A DNA stretch of 11,411 bases from Bacteroides sp. UBA1317 (GTDB lineage: Bacteria > Bacteroidota > Bacteroidia > Bacteroidales > Bacteroidaceae). A program made the translations under genes and the position numbers. Location: the NCBI GenBank assembly GCA_002307035.1, contig DBTL01000166.1, positions 1 through 11,411 of the forward strand, read 5' to 3'. Shown piece after piece: positions 1 to 7,393 of this stretch. The number at the start of each line of letters is the position of its first letter. Positions within the stretch are counted from its first letter, which is position 1. The notes below the pieces were generated by a model. It searched no databases, had not been told where the DNA came from, and worked only from the letters and a program-made list of their open reading frames with translations.

Positions 1-2063
1 TCTGAAACGGATGCGCTAAGTATTGTAGCAGTTATTGCACCTGATATCGTGGCATTTATTGCGGATAGGTTTCCTTGAGGAGTCACTCTAAATGGAGCAC
101 TACTAAAGGAACTGTTTCCGAGATATACCCCATTAGAATCAGCTTTGAAAATATCATTACCAGAACCTATTGAAATTGTTCCACCTGATAAAGCTCCTGT
201 GAATGTTCCCGTTGCACCAGATAAAGCTCCGCTAAATGTACCCATTGCGGCTTGTAGTGTTCCACTGAATGTACCACCAATAGCATAAATGTATCCCCGT
301 GCAATGATATTGTTAAATTCAGTAGAACCATTTGAGTATATTTTAAATCCTGCATTACCGGTTCCAAAGTTTGCTGATACTAGTCCATCATCAGCTAATT
401 TAATTCCACCTATTGTTCCAATTGTTGAATAAATGGAACCCTTAATAATTAATCCATTGATTGAATCATAGCTTAAGGAATGAGTTGAATCTTGATTAAA
501 TTGGAATGTCCCATTTGGATTTAGAATAAACCCACTTGAATTGGCAACAAAGTTTTGAGAAGAGAGACTTCCATTTGAGATTACTCCTTGAATTGTACTC
601 GTAGCACTAGTATTTACATTCGCGGTTATTGTCAAACTTCCATCAAGTAGAAGTCCCCTGGAAACCACTTGCGGAGCTGGTACAATATATGTAGTGCCTG
701 TTGATGTGTCAGTGTTATCATATTCATCAATACTTTCAATTGAGTATGTGTAGCTTCCTTTTTTATTCCAAGTAATTTGCCTTATTCTTCCGTACCCAAT
801 AAATCCTTGACGTATTCTTTCATCTACTTTTACATAATCCCCCAATTCAAAATAATCATTACTTGTGACTGTAAAACTTAATTTATTATACTTGTAATAG
901 TTTTTCAGTACTCCGCCTAAAGCAGCTAGAGATTCATATTCATAGATATAATTACATTCTTGTTCTAAAGTTGATTTAACTGGCGTTCTAATTTCGTTTT
1001 CACAAGTTATTTTGTCCGCCAGTTTAATTACAGCATTTCCCCAAACTTGTAATTTAGTAATATAACAAGTATACGCAGCGGAATTATGAAATTGAAAAGT
1101 ACATTTTTTACCGTAGCCAACCAAGGGAGATGTCAGAGAAATATGTGAATCATTTGCCTGCCATACCAATGTTGGATTACTTCCGTATTCAATATCATAA
1201 TCGGATGAAGCATAAGTGCATGCATTTTCATCCCCTGGATACTTCCCTCCTGGAGCAACTGCAATATAGCAAGGATATCCTCCTGTTGCATCCGTTGTAT
1301 CCTCAAAGATTTTTATTCCTGTTTTTGTTTCACGAGGATAAGTAGTAAGCTTTATACTATCATAGGCTCCTCTACTTCTTGTAATTTCTATTTCTTCAAG
1401 AATATTTGAGTTTTCAGGGACATCTGAAATGAACTCATTTGTAATAGTTGATAAATCAGTAGGAGATGAAGAATAATCATAGAAGGCAAGAGCACCTTGC
1501 TTATTAAAATAGTATCCTACACCACACTCGTAAAGTAAATCCTTTAGGACATCCCCCCAATTTTTTGAATCATCCTTGTCAATTACTAAACTTATTTGAG
1601 AGAGTATTGAGGGAGGCGAGGATAAAGGTACTCCACATTTTCCTGCGATCTTGTGGACAATAGAATTAGGTGCGGAAGTATTACAAACATAGTGCCCAAT
1701 CCATGAAATATTTTCATTTATAGGAGTATCCAATCTAGAGATAGTAAAATCTTCGACTTTCAACTGAATAGACTCGGCTCGTGAAAATACTATTTTTTGA
1801 GAATGAATAGGAGATATTACGCCAAATATTATACACTGAGAGTCCTTAAATATTTTACAAAGAACTTGCGAATCAAGATTAATTAAATGAGTTGTTAGCT
1901 CTTCATCGTTTTGAACATAGAACGTAGCATTATTCGAATTAGGATTTAGATTACCCTCGTCATGCAGTGAGTATTTATATTCAACACTATCTCGATTAAC
2001 AATAGAAATAATATCGATCCAATTATCTCCATTGTCATAACTAATAAGCACGCTTGTTATCAT
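1..2063 (-). CDS. Tail tip / baseplate hub protein with fibre-like C-terminus (partial)
   Basis: This frame is open from ATG 2061-2063 through the left edge: 687 codons, no stop. The start overlaps the tape measure stop (TAATG). Residues 1-110 are beta-rich (SVLISYDNGDNW at the start). Residues 133-200 hold a pattern seen in hub/Tal-like proteins: SIVHKIAGKCGVPL, then NWGDVLKDLLYECGVGYYFNKQGALAFYD. A strand-rich region follows to about 450, including FELGDYVKVDE, a typical hub strand motif. After a VPAP linker (461-464) the sequence becomes Gly/Ser/Thr/Asn-rich and repetitive, including three 11-residue repeats (597-629) and the IFKADSNGVYLGN motif (638-650), as in tail fibres or receptor-binding extensions. 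It probably caps the tail and contacts the host. The C-terminus, and any chaperone or enzyme domain, lies outside. Confidence 0.85.
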   Translation of the reverse strand, partial: MITSVLISYDNGDNWIDIISIVNRDSVEYKYSLHDEGNLNPNSNNATFYVQNDEELTTHLINLDSQVLCKIFKDSQCIIFGVISPIHSQKIVFSRAESIQLKVEDFTISRLDTPINENISWIGHYVCNTSAPNSIVHKIAGKCGVPLSSPPSILSQISLVIDKDDSKNWGDVLKDLLYECGVGYYFNKQGALAFYDYSSSPTDLSTITNEFISDVPENSNILEEIEITRSRGAYDSIKLTTYPRETKTGIKIFEDTTDATGGYPCYIAVAPGGKYPGDENACTYASSDYDIEYGSNPTLVWQANDSHISLTSPLVGYGKKCTFQFHNSAAYTCYITKLQVWGNAVIKLADKITCENEIRTPVKSTLEQECNYIYEYESLAALGGVLKNYYKYNKLSFTVTSNDYFELGDYVKVDERIRQGFIGYGRIRQITWNKKGSYTYSIESIDEYDNTDTSTGTTYIVPAPQVVSRGLLLDGSLTITANVNTSATSTIQGVISNGSLSSQNFVANSSGFILNPNGTFQFNQDSTHSLSYDSINGLIIKGSIYSTIGTIGGIKLADDGLVSANFGTGNAGFKIYSNGSTEFNNIIARGYIYAIGGTFSGTLQAAMGTFSGALSGATGTFTGALSGGTISIGSGNDIFKADSNGVYLGNSSFSSAPFRVTPQGNLSAINATISGAITATILSASVS
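177..275 (-). repeat. Three tandem 33-bp (11-residue) coding repeats
   Basis: Three in-frame units at 275-243, 242-210 and 209-177 encode GTFSGTLQAAM, GTFSGALSGAT and GTFTGALSGGT. The second and third are closest in DNA and share a near-identical core that reads GATAAAGCTCC on the plus strand. They belong to the fibre-like part of the tip protein. Such units often form stacked beta turns, and recombination between units can change repeat number. Confidence 0.85.
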
Positions 2064-4327
2064 TATGCCATCCCTACGGATTGCTCAGCCAAAGCTTGCT
2101 GAGTTACCTTTATTAAATGTTTATCAAGGTCAGCTTCTGAATAAAATGTTCCATTTAGGTAATTATAAATGTTGACAGTTTGCGGACCTGAATAAGAGGC
2201 GGAAGAGCTACCAGTTGATGTTGATGAAGCCGTTAAGTCCGTAGAATAATTTCCGTTCCATATTGCCTCTATTTGATCTGCCAAGCTAGTAAAGGCATCA
2301 CTAGTAAACGCGGATGGCATGCTCTTATAATCTGCATCCCATGGTTTTAATAAATTGCTTGCGAATTCACCTATGTTGTACCCAACTACTTTGAAGACCT
2401 CCCCAACCCATTGAAACATATCAGCGAGGAAGTTTAGTGGTGAAGTCAGTACAACAATTGCAATAGCTAGGGCTTTGAATGAGTATTCCAAAACATCCAA
2501 TAGTGCCATGGAATCAAGAATCTCGTTAATTGAAGTAATAAGGGACATCAATGGAGTCACAGTCTCGTTAATAATTTGAGCAATAATTTTCAGCATAGGT
2601 GCAAAATCTTCTAAAATTGGCATAAATGTTTCGCCTAATTCTGAACCAATATTTTTTATTGCATCAAGAATAATATCTACGAAATTAGTTAGTGGTCCTT
2701 GGATTTTATTGACAAACCCTTCAATAATTAATTGAAGAATTGCGATCCATATATTAAACTTACCAAGGATGTTCTTTAGGTTTCCGAAGTTTTCAATTAA
2801 TGGCTTAATAATATTCAGTAGAGGTTTAATTGTATTTGTGATACTTGAAAATGCTCCAGAAGAACCAAGAGAAGAAAGTATATTCTTAAAAAATCCGGTA
2901 AATCCAGTTGACCCAAATATTCCATTGGAACCAACGTATGATGCGCTCCCACTATTGTAAGAAGTTACGGCACCACCTTGATTCCAGTCGGCATTACCCC
3001 ATTTATGTTTTTCTAATTCATCAGCTACTTTTGCCATTGAATCAGCGGCATCTTGTACGTTTTTTGCAGCTAATGCCCAAGGTGTTTTTGATGCATCTAC
3101 ATCGCTCCAAGACCCATTTGCTCCTTTCCAAGTTTCGGATGCAAATAGAGAACCATTGTTATTGGAACTATTATTTGGAGAAACAGATGGTTTTTTATTT
3201 AATTCAGATTTTGCATTTTTAATTTTTTCCTCAAGGTCCGCAATTACACAATCAATACCAGTAGATTCTGAAAAATCAACTTTCGCAATCAAATCAAGAG
3301 GCTTTAATTTAAATCTTGCAGCAATGGAATTATATGTTTTAAGGATTCCATTCATCAGCCCAATAATTCCATTAGTGAGTGTTGAAAATCTGTCTTGTAT
3401 ATCCTTGGCTCCCATGAGCATAAATTCTTGTATTTCTAGCCAAAGTATTTTAAAACTACCGGCTGTTTGAACTAGCCAAAATATTCCTGCTCCAATTATT
3501 TGGATTACACCGAGAACGGGATTAAGAGACATTATGACCACACCGATCGCAACACCAATTCCAGTAATAGTCCCTATTAGGTCATCTTTGTTATTTTTAA
3601 AGTATTCAAATAGGCCAGTAATTACTTTTACAAATGGTTCAAGTGCAGTTGAAGTAATAGATCCTATTTCTTTTTTAAAATCAGACCATGCAAGTCCAAG
3701 ATTATGGACTGTTTGACTCCATCCAGTAGCCATGGCATCAGAAATCTTTTTAAATTTTGAAATTATTAAATCAGCTGCCGCACCTGAAGCAAGCTGAGCT
3801 TCTGTTAAGTTTTTAACTTCAGGCAATAATTTAGATATTCCTTTTATTTGACCGGATAATGTTGCATTTATCTTTGTGAAGGAACCATTCAAATCCTCAC
3901 CCATTACATTCGACCAAGCTACAGAGGCCTGAGTTAGTTTCTCAATATTTTTATTTGAATATCCAAGTGATGTAATTTTTGCAACCAACTGTTCAACTGA
4001 ATCTTTTCCTTCTAGTGTCCTCTTGGAAACCGAAGATATCAGCTTTTCCATTTCTTCAAATCTTTCGTTACTACCACCCACCGCAACATAAGTTTGAATC
4101 ATAGTGCGTTGCATTTTTCCAAATTCATTAGCACAATCAATTGCACCTTCAATTACTTTTTTTATTCCTTCGCCTATTACGGAAAATACTGTCAATTGTG
4201 CAAGAGTATTAAATGCATGTTCTAATTTTCCAACTTGAGCGTCTAATGTTTTTAAAGATGCAATGGCACCAGAAATTCCAGACTGAGTTTGATTCTGTGC
4301 TTTTATTATAATTGTTTTACTTGCCAT
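2063..4327 (-). CDS. Tape measure protein
   Basis: This is the longest complete gene (754 residues). It sits between the chaperones and the tail tip, and its length should set tail length. At about 0.15 nm per residue this gives a tail near 110 nm, a rule-of-thumb inference. The first 250 residues are largely helical and charged (helices around 20-70, 85-135, 160-200), typical of tape measures. A hydrophobic segment at about 251-288 (Gly/Ile/Val-rich) and others near 525-540 and 615-632 could insert in or cross the host membrane at DNA entry. Low-complexity linkers rich in Ser/Asn/Gly lie at 381-396, 452-475 and 693-714. There is no peptidase or lysozyme motif that I can recognise. ATG 4325-4327 follows a weak GAGAG. 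Its TAA overlaps the next ATG (TAATG). Confidence 0.93.
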   Translation of the reverse strand: MASKTIIIKAQNQTQSGISGAIASLKTLDAQVGKLEHAFNTLAQLTVFSVIGEGIKKVIEGAIDCANEFGKMQRTMIQTYVAVGGSNERFEEMEKLISSVSKRTLEGKDSVEQLVAKITSLGYSNKNIEKLTQASVAWSNVMGEDLNGSFTKINATLSGQIKGISKLLPEVKNLTEAQLASGAAADLIISKFKKISDAMATGWSQTVHNLGLAWSDFKKEIGSITSTALEPFVKVITGLFEYFKNNKDDLIGTITGIGVAIGVVIMSLNPVLGVIQIIGAGIFWLVQTAGSFKILWLEIQEFMLMGAKDIQDRFSTLTNGIIGLMNGILKTYNSIAARFKLKPLDLIAKVDFSESTGIDCVIADLEEKIKNAKSELNKKPSVSPNNSSNNNGSLFASETWKGANGSWSDVDASKTPWALAAKNVQDAADSMAKVADELEKHKWGNADWNQGGAVTSYNSGSASYVGSNGIFGSTGFTGFFKNILSSLGSSGAFSSITNTIKPLLNIIKPLIENFGNLKNILGKFNIWIAILQLIIEGFVNKIQGPLTNFVDIILDAIKNIGSELGETFMPILEDFAPMLKIIAQIINETVTPLMSLITSINEILDSMALLDVLEYSFKALAIAIVVLTSPLNFLADMFQWVGEVFKVVGYNIGEFASNLLKPWDADYKSMPSAFTSDAFTSLADQIEAIWNGNYSTDLTASSTSTGSSSASYSGPQTVNIYNYLNGTFYSEADLDKHLIKVTQQALAEQSVGMA

Positions 4328-4634
4328 TTGAATCTCTCTTTGTTTTTAAATAATCAACATAAGCATCACGAACGGTTCTTAATATGTTCATAGTACGTAA
4401 AGGCCATTTAGGAAATGGAACATTTGGAAATGGAATAAAACTACCATCTTCTGGATTACGAATATCTGAGTACCATTGAATATAGATCAACCATTTTTCA
4501 ACTTGTTTAGTAATGTCTAATTTTTCAATTGCGTCCCAATCTATATTTCCATCCGAATCAGTCAGCACTCCATTATAAAAATCCCTCGCTAAATTCGATA
4601 CTTCTATTCGGTCTTCTTCGGAGCCAAAAGTTGT
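4317..4634 (-). CDS. gpT-like extension, made as a G-T fusion by -1 frameshift
   Basis: This is the downstream part of the chaperone pair, read after a -1 shift at the T TTT TTA site. The frame is open from 4655 to TAA at 4317, and the fusion would be 208 residues (103 from G plus 105 here). The segment has a charged start (SEEDRIEV), an aromatic helix (WLIYIQWYSD), and an unusual Pro/Phe-rich run, FIPFPNVPFPKWP, before a basic helix. A stand-alone start at GTG 4566-4568 has no usable ribosome binding site, which favours fusion. The end overlaps the tape measure start by 11 bases. In lambda the T part contacts the tape measure while G contacts the tube; the same role is inferred here. Confidence 0.75.
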   Translation of the reverse strand, partial: TTFGSEEDRIEVSNLARDFYNGVLTDSDGNIDWDAIEKLDITKQVEKWLIYIQWYSDIRNPEDGSFIPFPNVPFPKWPLRTMNILRTVRDAYVDYLKTKRDSNGK

Positions 4635-4942
4635 AAAAAATTGATATACGCCACCTTAATAGAAGTCATCAACATTCCTTTTGAAAGCATTTTATTAATT
4701 ATTTCTTGTGCCCCTATTTTTACTCCATCCGCATTTTCAAAATTATGATCTACCATTAGTGATGGCAGTTTCTTCTTAAACCAAAAAGAAAGTCCTTCTT
4801 CAGTTTTAACACTACTCATTTCAACTTGCTCTGCTTCAGTTAATTCTCGAAGTTCAATAAAGGCATCAGTCTCCTCATTAAGCACATCAGCGAGCAATAT
4901 CCTAACTTTTCTTACATCATCAAATATTGATAAATTTGCCAT
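4604..4942 (-). CDS. Tail assembly chaperone, gpG-like
   Basis: This small protein of 112 residues lies between the tail tube and tape measure genes, the fixed place of the lambda-type G/T chaperones that coat the tape measure and recruit tube subunits. Visible features: a short beta/helical N-terminus, an ELRELTEAEQVEM segment (30-42) typical of such proteins, and a helical C-terminal half. The start ATG (4940-4942) has AAAGGA at a suitable distance. A T TTT TTA heptamer lies at codons 101-103, ten codons before the TAG. The -1 frame is open from there to the tape measure gene, so a fraction of ribosomes should make a longer G-T fusion. No motif gives the family by itself; context and the slip site carry the call. 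Confidence 0.75.
   Translation of the reverse strand: MANLSIFDDVRKVRILLADVLNEETDAFIELRELTEAEQVEMSSVKTEEGLSFWFKKKLPSLMVDHNFENADGVKIGAQEIINKMLSKGMLMTSIKVAYINFLQLLAPKKTE
4634..4640 (-). promoter_or_regulatory. Slippery heptamer T TTT TTA for -1 frameshift
   Basis: In the G frame the codons are AAT TTT TTA, giving an in-phase X XXY YYZ heptamer (T TTT TTA). After a one-base backward slip both tRNAs sit on TTT TTT and reading continues ACA ACT TTT GGC in the open T frame. The two frames overlap only from 4655 to 4604, and the heptamer lies inside that overlap. I did not find a convincing long stem-loop just downstream; only weak 4-bp pairings are visible. Confidence 0.85.
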
Positions 4943-4954
4943 ATGTTTTTTCCT

Positions 4955-5923
4955 TTAATATTTAGTTGCAACGGAATCCCATATTTCAATTGTTAGTGGA
5001 ATAGAGCCACCATTACCTGTCGCCTGTCCTTGTAGAGTGATTTTCTTTGTATCTTTTCCAGAACCAGATTGAGATGCATCAGTAATGGAAACCTTCGGAA
5101 GAGTAAAAACAATCTTATAAGGATAACCAGTTGCTATCATTGATGGAGAAACCCATGTGATTTGTTCTGCAACGTATACATCACCTCGATAATCCGTCTC
5201 TTCAATAGTGCTTGTGGTGGTATTATAAAAACCCTCAATATCAGTTTTTACTTCCTTCAAACCATGTGTAGCTTTATTGTTATACAATCCTGAATCGTAG
5301 GTTGCTTCACCTTCATCTAGACTTTCGGAAATAGTAACAGATGCTTTTGTAATTCCTTCAATGGAAGAGCCACCAATTCCAACAACACCACTAATTGCAG
5401 TGAAGGTACTTAAAGATGGATCATCTAGAGTTTCATCCAGAGTTGCACTAACCTCAGCCCGGCCCTTTACAGATATTTTCAAACTGATTGGTTTCTTTGC
5501 ATCACCCGAAAATTCATAACTATCAGGAATTAGTCCGGTGAATCCAACAACTTTTGGACCTTCATCAACAATTGCAGAGAATGATTTTTGTTCATCTTTA
5601 GGCCCAAGAAGATGCAATGTATGTTTATGAACACCCGAAGCTACACTTGTTGGATCAGCAGGTTCTTTAAATCCGTATTTTAGGATTGGAAGATTTTCAG
5701 GCTTTAGGTTTAATTCGATATCTCCTGAAACAGAGTATCCATTAACATTTAATGCATTTACTGTAGTTGATGCTAAAAGAGATTCTTCTGATTCCTTTGT
5801 TACGGTTTCTTTAAGTGTATGACTTAAATAATTCAAATTCATATCTGGATCAGCTAGAGTTCCCCAAGTTGTTTCTGGTCCTATTTGTAGCTTTAATCCT
5901 ATTCCTGTATATTTATCTGCCAT
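4955..5923 (-). CDS. Major tail tube protein
   Basis: This 322-residue protein is probably the subunit that stacks as rings to make the tail tube. The start (KYTGIGLKLQIGPETTWGT) is the typical opening of phage tail tube proteins, which are often annotated by a gene position just upstream of the chaperones. The rest is predicted mostly beta: SVSGDIELNLKP (near 64-75), then SLKISVKGRAEVSATL in the middle, and a long strand-rich C-terminus. The length exceeds the minimal tube fold (roughly 150-200 residues), so an extra surface domain is likely; I do not see a clear Ig-like signature. ATG 5921-5923 has an excellent AAAGGAG eight bases upstream, as expected for a protein needed in many copies. 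Confidence 0.85.
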   Translation of the reverse strand: MADKYTGIGLKLQIGPETTWGTLADPDMNLNYLSHTLKETVTKESEESLLASTTVNALNVNGYSVSGDIELNLKPENLPILKYGFKEPADPTSVASGVHKHTLHLLGPKDEQKSFSAIVDEGPKVVGFTGLIPDSYEFSGDAKKPISLKISVKGRAEVSATLDETLDDPSLSTFTAISGVVGIGGSSIEGITKASVTISESLDEGEATYDSGLYNNKATHGLKEVKTDIEGFYNTTTSTIEETDYRGDVYVAEQITWVSPSMIATGYPYKIVFTLPKVSITDASQSGSGKDTKKITLQGQATGNGGSIPLTIEIWDSVATKY

Positions 5924-5925
5924 TT

Positions 5926-6369
5926 TTATATCTCCTTTATTTCAAACTTTATTTTCATTTTAATTTCAGACCATCTCTTTGAAGAATCCGCCCCTAGCTG
6001 CATATAACTTTCAATCGACTCCCAATCATATTCCTGATAGTGGTTATTAATAAAAATAACTATTGCTTGATTATATTTCTCCAGAAGATTGCTTGCTAAT
6101 GTTGCATCAGCACTCGCCCTACAAACCGGAAACAAAGAAACATTTAATGAAACCCAATAACTAGAATATGTTTCATCATCATCATCTTGTACTTTCGTTG
6201 CTTCATTTTGAACAACAAACAGAGCTGGAACATTGCTCTTGGTTATTGGTTCGAAATATCCCTTATAAATTGAAGTTATTTCAGGGATACCAAGTTCTTC
6301 AATTATTTTTGATAATTCATTTTCAAGACGACCTACTAATTCATCTATAATATCATTTGTAAATATCAT
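5926..6369 (-). CDS. Probable tail terminator / tail completion protein
   Basis: This 147-residue protein lies just before the tail tube gene, where siphophages encode the terminator ring that stops tube growth and joins the tail to the neck. The layout is compatible: an N-terminal amphipathic helix (residues 4-26), alternating beta strands (VPALFVVQNE, YWVSLNVSLFPV), a helix (92-109), then a final strand (KMKIKFEIKEI). No signature motif is clear, so the call rests mostly on size, fold pattern and position. An Asp run (residues 62-65, encoded by a GAT repeat) sits in a probable loop. Its ATG overlaps the previous gene's TGA. Its TAA lies two bases before the tube gene's ATG. Confidence 0.55.
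   Translation of the reverse strand: MIFTNDIIDELVGRLENELSKIIEELGIPEITSIYKGYFEPITKSNVPALFVVQNEATKVQDDDDETYSSYWVSLNVSLFPVCRASADATLASNLLEKYNQAIVIFINNHYQEYDWESIESYMQLGADSSKRWSEIKMKIKFEIKEI
5932..5938 (-). promoter_or_regulatory. Strong ribosome binding site of tail tube gene
   Basis: AAAGGAG lies eight bases before the ATG at 5923 and within the last codons of the preceding gene. It is the best-placed Shine-Dalgarno sequence in the window, in front of a protein expected at high copy. Confidence 0.75.
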
Positions 6370-6830
6370 AATTTCCCCATTTTATCTATTTCGCGCTGAA
6401 GAACTCTTTCTTCATCAACCTCTGCGGCGGTACTATTTAAGTAGTTTTCAGCAGCACTAAAATAATCATGTTCTGGAATCTTAAATGATTTAACTGACAC
6501 CCAATTCCCGGCCACTTCAAACTGCATATACTCTTTATTCTTTGCGGATATCTCAGCACTATAATTTTGCGGAATAAACTTATATGCTTGCTTAGAAAGA
6601 ATACCTAAATAAGCTACATAATCATTCTTGACAGATCCATATATTGATTTATAAAGCCGCCCAGATTTAATTGTTAAACCACTATTTTTATATCCTATCC
6701 TAAGCTTATTCTTACCTTTGGCAGTGAGTACTCTTAGGATCTTTTTACACCATCCAGGAATTGACAAACCCATTTCCTCAAGCTCTTGTTCATAAAGAGC
6801 AATATTATTTTCTATACTAATGCTAATCAT
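6366..6830 (-). CDS. HK97 gp10-like neck/tail-component protein (probable)
   Basis: This 154-residue protein is weakly similar in pattern to the HK97-gp10 / phage virion morphogenesis group. A helical N-terminus is followed by SGRLYKSIYGSV (where the family has TGxLxxSI), a strand AYLGI with tyrosines, and near the C-terminus a PEHDYFSAAENYL segment that resembles the family's PFLxPA motif. Such proteins sit in the neck or at the head-proximal end of the tail. The start ATG overlaps the adaptor stop, and its own TGA overlaps the following ATG, so three genes are chained by 4-base overlaps. A head-closure (stopper) protein is the main alternative, since no other candidate for that role is present. 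Confidence 0.6.
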   Translation of the reverse strand: MISISIENNIALYEQELEEMGLSIPGWCKKILRVLTAKGKNKLRIGYKNSGLTIKSGRLYKSIYGSVKNDYVAYLGILSKQAYKFIPQNYSAEISAKNKEYMQFEVAGNWVSVKSFKIPEHDYFSAAENYLNSTAAEVDEERVLQREIDKMGKL

Positions 6831-7327
6831 AACTTCAGGACCTTATAACCTTTAATTAAATCATAGAATCTAAAGTATCTTGTATTGTCAAATACAACAT
6901 TCCCTTGACCAAAATTAACTTGATTTGTATATCCTCCAGCTCCTTTGTTTTTTGTTAATGCTTGTGCTATAAATAGTATCGCTGTTTTAATTGCAGGCGG
7001 TAAATTATCCTCGGTCCATCCAGCATTAAATGTTATCCTAGCATTCTTAACTGGCCTAATAAATTCCAAGTAGCACTCGTTGCTTAGGATATATGCACTA
7101 CTCTCCAACGGAACACCATCAACGAATACAGATACATTAAGTACATTCCAATGCCCTAGGTTTATTATTCTCTCATCAACTGTATCAACCTCATATTCGT
7201 CTTCTTCGAGAGGATATCCAAGTTCATCTTCAATCTTTTTTTGTGCAGCATTAATACAATCCGTCACAAATATTTCGTCTTGAGAACTTTCAATTTCAGC
7301 GGCGTATGTTTTAAATGACACAATCAT
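6827..7327 (-). CDS. Head-tail connector (gp6-like adaptor)
   Basis: This 166-residue protein is probably the adaptor ring that docks under the portal and starts the neck. The N-terminal half is a helical segment (residues 18-37, ending ELGYPL). The C-terminal half has the family's hallmark: a beta strand ARITFNAGW, then EDNLPPAIKTAILFIAQAL (106-124), which matches the phage gp6-like / DNA-packaging protein group, where a dipeptide-Pro motif precedes a long helix. ATG 7325-7327 is preceded by a modest AAAGGG at seven bases. Its TGA overlaps the next gene's ATG (ATGA), implying coupled translation. The position, first after the capsid, is exactly where HK97-like phages place this gene. Family level is confident; the details of its ring are inferred. 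Confidence 0.8.
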   Translation of the reverse strand: MIVSFKTYAAEIESSQDEIFVTDCINAAQKKIEDELGYPLEEDEYEVDTVDERIINLGHWNVLNVSVFVDGVPLESSAYILSNECYLEFIRPVKNARITFNAGWTEDNLPPAIKTAILFIAQALTKNKGAGGYTNQVNFGQGNVVFDNTRYFRFYDLIKGYKVLKL

Positions 7328-7350
7328 TTCAATTCCCTTTTTTTAAATAT

Positions 7351-7386
7351 GGGAAGGAGAGAATATCCCTCTCCCCTCTCCTTCCC
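7351..7386 (-). other. Perfect 11-bp inverted repeat (hairpin) after capsid gene
   Basis: The arms are GGGAAGGAGAG (7351-7361) and its exact reverse complement CTCTCCTTCCC (7376-7386), separated by 14 bases. In the late mRNA this gives a GC-rich stem of 11 pairs just after the capsid stop codon. On the minus strand the base run after the stem is A-rich, not a U tract, so it is not a normal intrinsic terminator. A 3'-end mRNA stabiliser or processing site that raises capsid output relative to downstream genes is a reasonable inference. The stem and loop are also rich in Shine-Dalgarno-like purines, which the fold would hide. Confidence 0.7.
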
Positions 7387-7393
7387 CAATTAA

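Noticed and set aside
177..275. CRISPR-like array from about 33-bp repeats
   Set aside because: The units are back to back without spacers, imperfect, and in frame inside the tip protein.
2769..3716. Plus-strand open frames opposite the tape measure gene (also near 1130-1345 and 9928-10209)
   Set aside because: They lie fully opposite strongly supported genes, have no recognisable domains, and look like shadows of AT-rich coding sequence.
4317..4568. Independent 83-residue gene starting at GTG 4568
   Set aside because: No usable ribosome binding site, the frame is open further upstream, and a slippery heptamer explains its expression as a fusion.
6173..6186. Trinucleotide run (ATC/GAT repeat)
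   Set aside because: Only four GAT codons encoding an Asp loop in the tail terminator candidate; too short to suggest phase variation.
7351..7386. Rho-independent terminator after the capsid gene
   Set aside because: The stem is good, but neither strand has a T run after it, and the genes downstream belong to the same late module.
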